From Pseudomonas paracarnis (lineage in GTDB: Bacteria; Pseudomonadota; Gammaproteobacteria; Pseudomonadales; Pseudomonadaceae), in the NCBI RefSeq assembly GCF_904063055.1, contig NZ_CAJFCN010000001.1, positions 744,001-808,000 on the forward strand: a DNA stretch of 64,000 bases, read 5' to 3'. The notes beneath the pieces are model-generated. The model did not search any database. It saw only the letters and a list, made by a program, of their open reading frames with translations, and was not told where the DNA came from. The first letter of the stretch is position 1; each line of letters begins with the position of its first letter. Shown in pieces: positions 52,861 to 62,161 of this stretch. The translations under genes and the position numbers were made by a program.

Positions 52861-53777
52861 TCGGGTTTATTCAGTTGCATGCGTTCTGCACCTACTTGCT
52901 CGGCATAGCGGGCAACGACTTTCTGGCACAACCCCACAATCTCCTCCACCAACTCCACCCCCACACGCCACGACACCACCACCTGCAAGTTCGGCAGACG
53001 CTGGGCCATGGGCAGCATGACCAATTCCCCTCGCTCCAGTTCTTCGCTCACCAGCACCGGCGGCAGTGCGCCGATGCCGAAGCCATCGCGCAGCAACCGG
53101 GTAATCGCCGACACCGAGTTCACGCAGTTCATGCGCGGTGCGGCCACGCCATTGGCCTGCATCAAACTCAATACGTCCTGATGCGGGTGGGAGTTTTTCG
53201 AGTAAGTGATGATGCGCTCCTGGGCCAGCTCGGCGAGGGAGGCGTAGTCACGGTTGTAAATCGACTGGCTGGCCACGATCCAGGCCATGGGGTGGCTGGC
53301 CAGTTCCAGGCTGCGCACGGTTTCCAGGCGCAGCAGGTCGGTTTGCAGGATCAGGTCGAGGAAACCTTTTTGCAGTTGATCGCTGAGGTTCAGCGCAGTG
53401 TCGGCGACCAGCTCGATTTCCACCAGTGGGTACAGCTTCATCAGCTCAGCAACCAGCGGGCTTAGCCAGGTGTGGATCACCGTGTCCATTGCGCCGATCC
53501 GAATGCGCCCAACCTTGCTGCTGGTGGTCTCCAGGGACTGCTTCAAGCCCTGCATGGTCACCATCATCTGCTCGGCATAGTCGAGCACTTTCAAACCTTC
53601 CGGGGTCAGGCTCACGCCACGCGAATCACGCAGGAAAAGTTTCACCCCCAGCTCGCTTTCCAGCACCGCGATGCGGCTGGAGATCGAGGCCTGGGTGGTG
53701 AACAGCTTCTCGGCCGTGAGCCGGAAGCTCTTGAGCTTGGCCACCCAGACGAAGGTTTCGAGGAACTTCAAATTCAT
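52857..53777 (-). CDS. LysR-family transcriptional regulator
   Basis: A 306-residue regulator: MNLKFLETFVWVAKLKSFRL, then EKLFTTQASISSRIAVLESE, then GVKLFLRDSRGVSLTPEGLK. It is divergent from pxpABC (176 bp apart) and probably regulates it. The stop codon falls inside a repeat element. Confidence 0.9.
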   Translation of the reverse strand: MNLKFLETFVWVAKLKSFRLTAEKLFTTQASISSRIAVLESELGVKLFLRDSRGVSLTPEGLKVLDYAEQMMVTMQGLKQSLETTSSKVGRIRIGAMDTVIHTWLSPLVAELMKLYPLVEIELVADTALNLSDQLQKGFLDLILQTDLLRLETVRSLELASHPMAWIVASQSIYNRDYASLAELAQERIITYSKNSHPHQDVLSLMQANGVAAPRMNCVNSVSAITRLLRDGFGIGALPPVLVSEELERGELVMLPMAQRLPNLQVVVSWRVGVELVEEIVGLCQKVVARYAEQVGAERMQLNKPD

Positions 53778-53952
53778 GGGATCAACTTTTTCTTATGCAT
53801 GGATCGGTTTTTATTAGTTGGACGTCGCACCGGGCAAGCGCCAAAAATCGAGCTATTCCACGATAAGCGTCGTTGGGGTGTCAGGACAAGTTGCGAGTTC
53901 TGCGTAAAAAATCCCACACTACAAGAAAACAAAGCCTACAGGAGCGACCCCC

Positions 53953-54693
53953 GTGAGCCGCCTGCTACTGAACTGCGACATCGGCGAAAGCTTTGGCAAC
54001 TGGACCATGGGTCTGGACGCCGAAGTCATGCCGTTCATTGATTGCGCCAACGTGGCTTGCGGTTTCCATGCCGGCGACCCGAGCATCATGCGCAAGACCG
54101 TCAGCCTGGCGTTCAAGCACGGCGTGCAAGTGGGCGCTCATCCGGCCTACCAGGACCTGCAAGGCTTCGGCCGGCGCTCCATGAACTACACGCCGCAGGA
54201 AATTCAGGACCTGTTGCACTACCAGATCGGTGCGCTGGACGGCATCTGCCGCGCCCAGGGCGGGCGCGTCAGCTATGTGAAACCCCACGGCGCGATGTAC
54301 AACGACATGATGGCCAACCCCGCGCAGTTGCGTGCGGTGATCCAGGCCGTGGCCGCTTACGGCGACCTGCCGCTGATGCTGCTGGCCACCCGCGACAACC
54401 GCGCGGCCCAAGCCTTGGGCGACGAATACGGGGTGACCCTGTGGTTCGAAGCCTTCGCTGACCGTGCCTATGACAGTAACGGCCATCTGGTGTCTCGCCA
54501 ACTGCCCGGCGCGGTGCATCACGACGCCGACACCATCGTGCAGCAGGCCCTGACCCTTTTCCGTGGCGAATCGCTGATTGCCAGCGACGGCAGCCCATTG
54601 GTGCTACAAGCCAATACCTTGTGTGTGCATGGCGACAACGCCAGTTCGGTCGCTGCCGTGCAGCGTATCCGCGAAGCGTTGAAAACAGCATGA
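53953..54693 (+). CDS. pxpA: 5-oxoprolinase subunit A (LamB/YcsF family)
   Basis: PxpA is the LamB/YcsF-like subunit of the ATP-dependent 5-oxoprolinase that opens pyroglutamate. The 246-residue protein begins [20 protein letters not shown] with CDxGE, and has [15 protein letters not shown] and [15 protein letters not shown]. The GTG at 53953 has AGGAGCG upstream. Its stop overlaps the pxpB start by 4 bp. Confidence 0.93.
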   Translation: MSRLLLNCDIGESFGNWTMGLDAEVMPFIDCANVACGFHAGDPSIMRKTVSLAFKHGVQVGAHPAYQDLQGFGRRSMNYTPQEIQDLLHYQIGALDGICRAQGGRVSYVKPHGAMYNDMMANPAQLRAVIQAVAAYGDLPLMLLATRDNRAAQALGDEYGVTLWFEAFADRAYDSNGHLVSRQLPGAVHHDADTIVQQALTLFRGESLIASDGSPLVLQANTLCVHGDNASSVAAVQRIREALKTA

Positions 54694-55394
54694 ACCCACG
54701 CATCGAAGTGGTGGCGATCGACTGCCTGATGGTGCGTCTGTTTGACGTGATCGCCGAAGCCAACATGCCGTGGATGCTCGCGGCTACCGAGCGCCTGCGC
54801 CACGGTTTTGGCCCGGCCTTGGTGGACCTGGTGCCGTCCTACACCACCTTGATGGTGCATTACGATCTCACGGCGCTGACCCCGGCCCAGGCCCGGGCGC
54901 TGATCGACCAGGCCCTCACCGATCTGCAACCCCAGGCGCAGGGCAGTGGCCAGTGCCATGTGCTGCCCGTGTGGTACGACCTGAGTGTCGGCCCGGAACT
55001 GAACTTGCTGTCCCAGCGCAGCGGGCTGGCCGTGGAGGAGGTGATCCGCCGCCACAGCGCCCACGAGTACCAAGTGTTCGCCCTCGGTTTTGCCCCAGGG
55101 TTTGCCTTTATGGGGCTGGTGGACGAGCTACTTGCCACGCCGCGCCTGAACACGCCGCGCAAACGCGTGGCTGCCGGCAGCGTCGGCATCGCCGAACGGC
55201 AAACCGCCGCGTACCCGGTGGTGTCCCCGGGCGGCTGGAACCTGATCGGCCGCACCCCGGCCAAACTGTTCGACCGGGAGCGCGACGGCTACAGCCTGAT
55301 GCAACCCGGCGACACGGTGCGCTTCGCCTCGGTCAGCCACGCCGAATTCATCCACTTGGGTGGCGACGACACGCCGCTGGAGGCGCAGGCATGA
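54690..55394 (+). CDS. pxpB: 5-oxoprolinase subunit B (KipI family)
   Basis: A 234-residue KipI/AHS1 protein: [20 protein letters not shown], then [20 protein letters not shown] and [20 protein letters not shown]. It is the second pxp subunit. ATGA overlaps on both sides (with pxpA and pxpC) show tight translational coupling. Confidence 0.93.
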   Translation: MNPRIEVVAIDCLMVRLFDVIAEANMPWMLAATERLRHGFGPALVDLVPSYTTLMVHYDLTALTPAQARALIDQALTDLQPQAQGSGQCHVLPVWYDLSVGPELNLLSQRSGLAVEEVIRRHSAHEYQVFALGFAPGFAFMGLVDELLATPRLNTPRKRVAAGSVGIAERQTAAYPVVSPGGWNLIGRTPAKLFDRERDGYSLMQPGDTVRFASVSHAEFIHLGGDDTPLEAQA

Positions 55395-56305
55395 GCCGCT
55401 TGATCATCGAGGCCAGCACGCCGCTGTGCCTGTTGCAGGACGCCGGTCGTTTTGGCGTACGCCACCTGGGCGTGACCCAGGGTGGCGCGCTGGATTGGGT
55501 GTCGATGTCCTGGGCCAACTGGCTGTTGGACAATGCCCTGGATGCGCCGGTGGTGGAGATCACCCTGGGGGGCTTTACCGTGCAGGCCGAGGATTATTGC
55601 CTGATGGCCTTGGCCGGTGCGGACCTGGGCGCCTATGTCGATGAGCGAGCGATAAGCCCCGGTCGCAGTTTTATCCTGCAAAAGGGCCAGCGACTGCGCT
55701 TCACCCAGCCGTTCACTGGGGCACGCGCTTATCTGGCCGCGCCCGGTGGCTTTGATGCGCAGGCTGTACTGGGCAGTTGTGCCACGGTCGTGCGCGAAGC
55801 GTTGGGCGGGGTGGACGGTTGCGGCAAGGCACTGGCCGAAGGCGGGCGTTTGGCGTATTCCGGTACGGGCGGTGCAATGAAGGTGCTGGCCAACCCGGAT
55901 GTGCAATCCGCTGCATCACTGGACGTGATCATCGGCGCGCAGATAGGCCAGTTCAGCGGGCAGAGCCTGTTCGATGCTTTCAACACCGAATGGGCTCTGG
56001 ACAGCCGTGCAGACCGCATGGGCATGCGCTTGCTCGGCACGCCGTTGCAGTATCAGGGGCCGTCGTTGATTTCCGAAGGGATTCCATTGGGCGCGATTCA
56101 GGTGCCCCCGGATGGGCAACCGATTGTGTTGCTCAATGACCGGCAGACGATCGGCGGTTACCCGCGGTTGGGCGCGTTGACACCTTTATCCTTGGCGCGG
56201 CTGGCGCAGTGTCTGCCGGGGGAGAAGGTGCGGTTGGCACCGGTGGTGCAGGAGGCTGCGCATCGGCAGCACATCAAGTTTTTGCAGCAGTTTGCCGATC
56301 GCTAA
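55391..56305 (+). CDS. pxpC: 5-oxoprolinase subunit C (KipA family, biotin-carboxylase-like fold)
   Basis: A 304-residue AHS2/KipA protein: TPLCLLQDAGRFGVRHLGVT, MSWANWLLDN, DSRADRMGMRLLG and ISEGIPLGAIQVPPDGQPIV are family signatures. It completes the pxpABC complex. No NRAMP or other transporter gene is interleaved, unlike some Pseudomonas pxp loci. A REP pair follows. Confidence 0.93.
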   Translation: MSRLIIEASTPLCLLQDAGRFGVRHLGVTQGGALDWVSMSWANWLLDNALDAPVVEITLGGFTVQAEDYCLMALAGADLGAYVDERAISPGRSFILQKGQRLRFTQPFTGARAYLAAPGGFDAQAVLGSCATVVREALGGVDGCGKALAEGGRLAYSGTGGAMKVLANPDVQSAASLDVIIGAQIGQFSGQSLFDAFNTEWALDSRADRMGMRLLGTPLQYQGPSLISEGIPLGAIQVPPDGQPIVLLNDRQTIGGYPRLGALTPLSLARLAQCLPGEKVRLAPVVQEAAHRQHIKFLQQFADR

Positions 56306-56309
56306 AAAG

Positions 56310-56394
56310 CATCGCAGGCAAGCCAGCTCCCACGGAGGAATGCATTCCAACTTTGAAATGCAGTCAACATGTGGGAGCTGGCTTGCCTGCGATG
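56310..56394. repeat. REPIN
   Basis: CATCGCAGGCAAGCCAGCTCCCAC is mirrored by GTGGGAGCTGGCTTGCCTGCGATG with a 37-nt middle, between pxpC and the convergent VWA gene. Confidence 0.92.
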
Positions 56395-56413
56395 AGGCCG
56401 GTCAAAACACCGC

Positions 56414-57592
56414 CTATTTCGAGAGAAAGCGCATACCTTCTTCCAACCCGCGCAGCGTCAGCGGGTACATCTGATCCTCCACCAACTCGCGAACAATCCC
56501 CGTCGACGCTGTATAGCCCCAAGTGTCTTTTGGGTAGGGGTTAATCCAGATCAGCTTCTTGTACTTGGCCATGAAGCGCTGCATCCACACATACCCCGGC
56601 TCCTCGTTCCAATGCTCGACGCTGCCGCCGGCCTGAGTGATTTCATAGGGCGCCATGGCCGCATCGCCGATAAAGATCACTTTGTAGTCGGCGCCGTATT
56701 TGTGCAGCAGATCCTGGGTGGACGTGCGCTCCGAGGTGCGACGCTGGTTGTTCTTCCACACCGACTCGTACACAAAGTTATGGAAATAGAAGTACTCCAG
56801 GTGCTTGAACTCGGTCTTGCACGCGGAGAACAGCTCTTCGCAGATCTTCACGTGGGCATCCATCGAGCCGCCGATGTCGAACAGCAGCAACAGCTTGATG
56901 GTGTTACGCCGTTCGGGGCGCATCTGAATATTCAGCAAGCCGGCATCGCGAGCGGTGTGGTCGATGGTGCCATCGATATCCAGCTCTTCGGCCGCACCCT
57001 GGCGCGCAAACTTGCGCAGGCGGCGCAGGGCGATCTTGATGTTGCGCGTGCCCAGTTCCACCTGGTCGTCGAGGTTCTTGTACTCGCGCTGGTCCCAGAC
57101 TTTCACCGCCTTGCCCTGGCGCTTGCCCGCGTCACCGACGCGAATGCCTTCTGGGTTGTAGCCGCCAGAACCAAAGGGGCTGGTGCCGCCGGTGCCGATC
57201 CATTTGTTGCCGCCGGCATGGCGTTCTTTCTGTTCTTCCAGGCGCTTCTTGAACTCTTCGATCAGTTTGTCCAGGCCACCGAGGGACTGGATCTGCGCAC
57301 GTTCCTCATCGCTCAAGGAACGTTCGAATTCCTTGCGTAGCCATTCTTCGGGGATCAGCGCCTGCAGGTGGTCGTCGAGCTTTTCCAGGCCGTTGAAATA
57401 AGCGCCGAAGGCCCGGTCGAACTTGTCGAAATGCCGCTCGTCCTTGACCAGGATCGCCCGGGCCAAATAATAAAACTCGTCCATGTCGGCGAAGGTCACG
57501 CGCTGTTTCAGCGCGTTGATCAGGTCGAGCAGCTCGCGCACCGACACCGGCACCTTGGCGGCACGCATCTCATTGAACAGGTTGAGCAGCAT
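56414..57592 (-). CDS. VWA-domain protein (CoxE-like), partner of MoxR ATPase
   Basis: A 392-residue cytoplasmic protein. The N-terminal half is helical and charged (ELLDLINALKQRVTFADMDE); a von Willebrand A domain starts near residue 233 with DIGGSM (MIDAS region, Asp239). YFHNFVYESVWKNNQRR and KVIFIGDAAMAPYE follow. The usual MIDAS DxSxS is DIGGS here. It overlaps the MoxR-like gene by one base; such pairs act as metal-insertion or assembly chaperones. Confidence 0.88.
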   Translation of the reverse strand: MLLNLFNEMRAAKVPVSVRELLDLINALKQRVTFADMDEFYYLARAILVKDERHFDKFDRAFGAYFNGLEKLDDHLQALIPEEWLRKEFERSLSDEERAQIQSLGGLDKLIEEFKKRLEEQKERHAGGNKWIGTGGTSPFGSGGYNPEGIRVGDAGKRQGKAVKVWDQREYKNLDDQVELGTRNIKIALRRLRKFARQGAAEELDIDGTIDHTARDAGLLNIQMRPERRNTIKLLLLFDIGGSMDAHVKICEELFSACKTEFKHLEYFYFHNFVYESVWKNNQRRTSERTSTQDLLHKYGADYKVIFIGDAAMAPYEITQAGGSVEHWNEEPGYVWMQRFMAKYKKLIWINPYPKDTWGYTASTGIVRELVEDQMYPLTLRGLEEGMRFLSK

Positions 57593-58437
57593 CAGCGATT
57601 ACCGCGACGGCTCATGAACGCCAGACGCTCCAGCAACTGCACGTCTTGCTCGTTCTTCACCAAGGCGCCGGCCAGGGGAGGGATGGCCTTGGTCGGGTCG
57701 CGCTCGCGCAGCACCGCTTCGCCAATATTGTCGGCCATCAGCAGCTTGAGCCAGTCGACCAGCTCGGAGGTGGAAGGTTTTTTCTTCAGGCCCGGCACCT
57801 TGCGCACATCGAAGAACACGTCCAGCGCTTCGCTGACCAGGTCTTTCTTGATGTCCGGGTAGTGCACATCCACGATTTTTTGCAGGGTGGTGCGGTCGGG
57901 GAAGGCGATGTAGTGGAAGAAGCAGCGGCGCAGGAACGCGTCCGGCAGCTCTTTTTCGTTGTTGGAGGTAATGATGATGATCGGGCGCTTCTTGGCCTTG
58001 ATGGTCTCGTCGATTTCATAGACGTAGAACTCCATCTTGTCGAGTTCTTGCAGCAGGTCGTTGGGGAACTCGATGTCGGCCTTGTCGATTTCATCGATCA
58101 GCAGGATCACCCGCTCTTCGGACTCGAAGGCTTCCCACAGCTTGCCCTTCTTCAGGTAGTTGCGCACGTCGTGCACCTTGTCCACGCCCAGTTGCGAGTC
58201 GCGCAGGCGGCTGACCGCGTCGTACTCGTACAGGCCCTGGTGCGCCTTGGTGGTGGACTTGATGTGCCAGGTGATCAACCTGGCACCGAAGGATTCGGCC
58301 AGTTGCTCGGCAAGCATGGTCTTGCCGGTGCCCGGTTCGCCCTTGACCAGCAGCGGCCGCTCCAGGGTGATGGCGGCGTTGACGGCCAGTTTCAGGTCAT
58401 CGGTAGCCACATAGGCCTGGGTGCCTTCGAACTTCAT
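57592..58437 (-). CDS. MoxR-family AAA+ ATPase
   Basis: A 281-residue AAA+ protein: Walker A GEPGTGKT at 33-40, Walker B VILLIDEIDKAD at 110-121, sensor region IIIITSNNEKELPDAFLRRC, with YDAVSRLRD before it. MoxR ATPases act with VWA proteins to mature or activate targets. This gene precedes its VWA partner in the same transcript; the client is unknown. Confidence 0.93.
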   Translation of the reverse strand: MKFEGTQAYVATDDLKLAVNAAITLERPLLVKGEPGTGKTMLAEQLAESFGARLITWHIKSTTKAHQGLYEYDAVSRLRDSQLGVDKVHDVRNYLKKGKLWEAFESEERVILLIDEIDKADIEFPNDLLQELDKMEFYVYEIDETIKAKKRPIIIITSNNEKELPDAFLRRCFFHYIAFPDRTTLQKIVDVHYPDIKKDLVSEALDVFFDVRKVPGLKKKPSTSELVDWLKLLMADNIGEAVLRERDPTKAIPPLAGALVKNEQDVQLLERLAFMSRRGNR

Positions 58438-58558
58438 CGGTCATTCCTCGGATTCATCAATGGCCCGACTATACCCCTCAGCCCCGGCGACTGTGAACGC
58501 AGACGGGGCATTCAGTCTCTGAATGGCGGGTCACATCAGCCTTGGCCCATGCAGGAAG

Positions 58559-58626
58559 TGTGGGAGCTGGCTTGCCTGCGATGGCGGTGTATCAGTGACA
58601 GATGAGTTGGCTGATCGGCTCCCACA
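58559..58626. repeat. REP with a degenerate inverted partner
   Basis: TGTGGGAGCTGGCTTGCCTG is followed about 40 bp later by CGGCTCCCACA only, so the right half is truncated. Confidence 0.75.
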
Positions 58627-58629
58627 GGG

Positions 58630-59706
58630 TTAATCAGCGCTGGGCTTGGGCTGTTCGTAACGAGCATTGAACGCCTGGATGAACCCATTGCGCAGAATCG
58701 CGATCACCGCAGAAAACGCACTGACATTTTGCTGATGCACGCTACCGCTCAGCTCCACACGGGTGGCGAACTGGTTTTTACGCTGGTTTTTCAGCACGGT
58801 TTCGCTGGCGCCCACCACGGCTTCCCAGATTGAGCGGAAGATATTCTTGTCCTGGTTTTCAACGTCTTGTTGCCAATCGAACACCTCCACATCACGCAGC
58901 AGTGGCTTGATGTAGCCGGTGAGCCGGCCATTTTCAGCCTGGGCTTCGATCACCACATCACCCGTGCCTGCCTTGAAGTCGAACTTGCCATAGGCCGATG
59001 CAAAGTCGTTCATGCGTTTGAGTTGCAGGTCGCGGGCGCGGAAGCGGAACTCGAACTCTTCGAAATCGCTCAGCGGGTCAAAGGTGGCGTTGGCTTCCAG
59101 GGGCGCCTGGCCTTGCAGCAGTGCCTTGCCTTCAAAGCGTGCATCACGCTTGCCTTTGACATCCACCACATTGGTCAGGTTATAGAAGCTGGCGTTGACC
59201 CCGGTGGCGTTGATATTCACCTGAGGCTTGGAGCTGAAGTTATGGAAGGCGATCTCGCCGTCTTCGATGCGTACTTCATTGAGGGTAATCGGCAGCAGCT
59301 TGCGCAGTTGTTCCTGCCAGTCGGTGCCTTTACCGGTCTGGGACGCCTGTTTGTTGGCACCGCCATCGACGAAGTTGATCTGGGGGCGTACAAAATGCCC
59401 CTCGGCCACGACGGCATGGTCGTACCAGAGTGAATGCCAGCTCACGGCGAACTCGATCAGCGGCGCCTTGACGAACGGTACCGGGACCTTGCCGTCCACC
59501 TTGACGATTTGCAGGCCGTTGATCCGGTAGGCGCCGCGCCATAGCGCCAGATCCACATCGGCAATCTCGCCACGGTAATCGCCCATGTTGGCGAGTTTGT
59601 CGTTCAGGTAGTTGCGTACCAGGTAGGGCAGCGCGATGTGCACGGCAATCAGGACCAGCACCAGAGCGGCGATTGTCCCTAACGGCCAACTGTAGCGACG
59701 TTTCAT
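58630..59706 (-). CDS. DUF748-domain protein (AsmA-like)
   Basis: A 358-residue inner-membrane-anchored protein: MKRRYSWPLGTIAALVLVLIAV is a single N-terminal segment, then a repetitive beta region (GEIADVDLALWRGAYRINGL, FVRPQINFVDGG, LNEVRIEDGEIAFHNFSSKP). This is the DUF748 type, a relative of AsmA lipid-handling proteins. It is divergent from cysK. Precise role unknown. Confidence 0.85.
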   Translation of the reverse strand: MKRRYSWPLGTIAALVLVLIAVHIALPYLVRNYLNDKLANMGDYRGEIADVDLALWRGAYRINGLQIVKVDGKVPVPFVKAPLIEFAVSWHSLWYDHAVVAEGHFVRPQINFVDGGANKQASQTGKGTDWQEQLRKLLPITLNEVRIEDGEIAFHNFSSKPQVNINATGVNASFYNLTNVVDVKGKRDARFEGKALLQGQAPLEANATFDPLSDFEEFEFRFRARDLQLKRMNDFASAYGKFDFKAGTGDVVIEAQAENGRLTGYIKPLLRDVEVFDWQQDVENQDKNIFRSIWEAVVGASETVLKNQRKNQFATRVELSGSVHQQNVSAFSAVIAILRNGFIQAFNARYEQPKPSAD

Positions 59707-59831
59707 TGGGCAGTTCTCCTAGCTTGTAGGAGATTGACTGTTCTGATCGTCGCAACGTTCCTCCTTCTGGACGCTTGGGAGCACGAGGCATACCCTTGGG
59801 GCCTTCCAAAGTCTCGACAACAGGAATCGCC

Positions 59832-60806
59832 ATGAGCCGCATCTTCGCAGACAACGCGCACTCCATCGGCAACACGCCTCTGGTTCAGATCAACCGCATC
59901 GCACCGCGGGGCGTGACGATCCTGGCCAAGATCGAAGGGCGTAACCCCGGCTATTCGGTGAAGTGCCGCATTGGCGCCAGCATGGTCTGGGATGCGGAAA
60001 GCAGCGGCAAACTCAAGCCGGGCATGACCATAGTCGAGCCGACTTCGGGCAACACCGGTATCGGCCTGGCATTTGTCGCCGCTGCCCGTGGCTACAAGTT
60101 GCTGCTGACCATGCCGTCGTCGATGAGCCTTGAACGCCGTAAAGTGCTCAAGGCTCTGGGCGCCGAACTGGTGCTGACCGAGCCGGCCAAGGGCATGAAG
60201 GGCGCCATCGATAAGGCCGCCGAGATCGTCGCCAGCGACCCGGCCACCTACTTTATGCCGGCCCAGTTCGATAACCCGGCAAACCCTGCGATCCACGAGA
60301 AAACCACCGGCCCGGAAATCTGGAACGACACCGATGGCGCCGTGGACGTGCTGGTGGCGGGCGTGGGAACCGGCGGCACCATCACCGGGGCATCGCGCTA
60401 TATCAAGAACACCGCGGGCAAGCCGATCCTGTCGGTGGCTGTGGAACCCATGGTTTCGCCGGTGATCACCCAGGCCTTGGCGGGTGAAGAGATCAAGCCC
60501 AGCCCGCACAAGATCCAGGGGATCGGCGCCGGTTTTGTGCCGAAAAACCTCGACCTGTCGATGGTCGACCGCGTGGAGCTGGCGACCGACGAGGAGTCCA
60601 AGGCCATGGCCCGGCGCTTGATGCTGGAAGAGGGCATTCTGTGCGGGATCTCCTGTGGCGCCGCCATGGCGGTGGCCGTGCGCCTGGCCGAGAAGCCGGA
60701 AATGCAGGGCAAGACTATCGTGGTGATCTTGCCGGACTCCGGTGAGCGCTACCTGTCGAGCATGTTGTTCAGCGATTTGTTTACCGAGCAGGAAAACCAG
60801 GCCTGA
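59832..60806 (+). CDS. cysK: Cysteine synthase A
   Basis: CysK joins O-acetylserine and sulfide with PLP. The 324-residue protein carries the PLP lysine in [11 protein letters not shown] (Lys44), the substrate loop [19 protein letters not shown] and [16 protein letters not shown]. The ATG at 59832 gives [20 protein letters not shown]. The C-terminal [11 protein letters not shown] is typical. It is followed by a REPIN. Confidence 0.93.
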   Translation: MSRIFADNAHSIGNTPLVQINRIAPRGVTILAKIEGRNPGYSVKCRIGASMVWDAESSGKLKPGMTIVEPTSGNTGIGLAFVAAARGYKLLLTMPSSMSLERRKVLKALGAELVLTEPAKGMKGAIDKAAEIVASDPATYFMPAQFDNPANPAIHEKTTGPEIWNDTDGAVDVLVAGVGTGGTITGASRYIKNTAGKPILSVAVEPMVSPVITQALAGEEIKPSPHKIQGIGAGFVPKNLDLSMVDRVELATDEESKAMARRLMLEEGILCGISCGAAMAVAVRLAEKPEMQGKTIVVILPDSGERYLSSMLFSDLFTEQENQA

Positions 60807-60810
60807 ATAC

Positions 60811-60910
60811 TGTAGGAGCGAGCTTGCTCGCGAAAAACCTGAGAGCGCCACGTTGTGTCAGTAAGCCCTCGTTATCGTTGACGTTCTTCGCGAGCAAGCT
60901 CGCTCCTACA
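60811..60910. repeat. REPIN of the GTAGGAGCGAGC variant
   Basis: TGTAGGAGCGAGCTTGCTCG at the left and CGAGCAAGCTCGCTCCTACA at the right are exact inverted copies over about 100 bp. The core differs from the GTGGGAGC variants elsewhere in the window. Confidence 0.9.
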
Positions 60911-61045
60911 AGTGTTGATACAGGTCAGTCTGGTTTCCTGGGCCTTCTGCATAATGGCTCAAGTGTTTATCATGGCCGGCTGTTACGTCTGGTTTCCCAT
61001 TGACGGAAATTTGCTGGCCAGGCGCTTATTTCCAGGAGTTGCTGC

Positions 61046-61984
61046 ATGACCTTTTCTTTGGCCGCCAAACTGTCGGTGTTGCTGCTGTTCATTGGCAGCA
61101 CGCTGTATGTGCACCTGCGTGGCAAGGCCCGTTTGCCGATGTTGCGTCAGTTCGTCAACCATTCGGCGCTGTTCGCCCCGTATAACGCCCTGATGTACCT
61201 GTTTTCCGCGGTGCCGTCCAAGCCCTACCTGGACCGCAGCAAGTTCCCGGAACTGGATGTGCTCAAGGACAACTGGGAAGTGATCCGCGAAGAGGCCATG
61301 CACCTGTTCGACGAGGGCTACATCCGCGCCGCCGAAAAGAACAACGACGCCGGCTTCGGTTCGTTCTTCAAGAAGGGCTGGAAGCGTTTCTACCTCAAGT
61401 GGTACGACAAACCGCTGCCTTCGGCCGAGGCACTGTGCCCCAAGACTGTGGCCCTGGTGAGCAGCATCCCTAACGTCAAGGGCGCGATGTTTGCGCTGTT
61501 GCCGGGTGGCAGCCACCTCAACCCGCACCGCGACCCGTTTGCCGGTTCCCTGCGTTATCACCTGGGGCTGTCCACGCCGAACTCCGACGACTGCCGTATC
61601 TTCGTCGACGGCCAGGTCTACGCCTGGCGTGACGGTGAAGACGTGATGTTCGATGAAACCTACGTGCACTGGGTGAAAAACGAAACCGAACAGACCCGTG
61701 TGATCCTGTTCTGCGACATTGAGCGGCCATTGAGCAACCGCGTGATGACCCGTATCAACCGCTGGGTCAGCAAGCAACTGGGCCGCGCAACCGCCCCGCA
61801 GAACCTCGATGACGAGCGCGTGGGCGGCATCAACCAGGCGTACGCCTGGAGCAAGACCTTCAGCGACAAGTTCAGTGGCCAGGTCAAACAGTGGAAGCGC
61901 AAGCATCCCAAGGCCTACCGCATTGCGCGGCCGGTGCTGGCGGTGGTGGTGCTGGTACTGCTCTGGAAGTGGCTGTTCGGCTAA
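61046..61984 (+). CDS. lpxO: Lipid A hydroxylase LpxO-like dioxygenase
   Basis: A 312-residue protein of the aspartyl/asparaginyl beta-hydroxylase family that adds 2-hydroxyl to lipid A secondary acyl chains. LFIGSTLYVHLRGKARLP is the N-terminal membrane anchor; FGSFFKKGWKRFYLKWY, NPHRDPFAGSLRYHLGL (2-His Fe motif) and FDETYVHWVKNETEQTRVILFCDIERP (the distal His) match Pseudomonas LpxO. A second hydrophobic segment ends the protein. Confidence 0.9.
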   Translation: MTFSLAAKLSVLLLFIGSTLYVHLRGKARLPMLRQFVNHSALFAPYNALMYLFSAVPSKPYLDRSKFPELDVLKDNWEVIREEAMHLFDEGYIRAAEKNNDAGFGSFFKKGWKRFYLKWYDKPLPSAEALCPKTVALVSSIPNVKGAMFALLPGGSHLNPHRDPFAGSLRYHLGLSTPNSDDCRIFVDGQVYAWRDGEDVMFDETYVHWVKNETEQTRVILFCDIERPLSNRVMTRINRWVSKQLGRATAPQNLDDERVGGINQAYAWSKTFSDKFSGQVKQWKRKHPKAYRIARPVLAVVVLVLLWKWLFG

Positions 61985-61996
61985 ACCGCACACCAT

Positions 61997-62032
61997 AAAA
62001 AGGCGCTGTATCGAAAGATACAGCGCCTTTTT
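61997..62032 (+). terminator. Rho-independent terminator after lpxO
   Basis: AAAAAGGCGCTGTATC-GAAA-GATACAGCGCCTTTTT is a perfect 16-bp palindrome with a stable GAAA tetraloop, ending with five Ts. Confidence 0.95.
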
Positions 62033-62055
62033 CATGCCTGGAATGTGATCAAAAC

Positions 62056-62143
62056 TGTGGGAGCTGGCTTGCCTGCGATGGCGGAGTATCAGCTATAAAA
62101 AGGTTGGCTGACCCACCGCTTTCGCAGGCAAGCCAGCTCCCAC
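62056..62143. repeat. REPIN
   Basis: TGTGGGAGCTGGCTTGCCTG on the left and CAGGCAAGCCAGCTCCCACC on the right face each other, between lpxO and the convergent acnA. Confidence 0.9.
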
Positions 62144-62161
62144 CTTTGATCTGCGTTTTTC

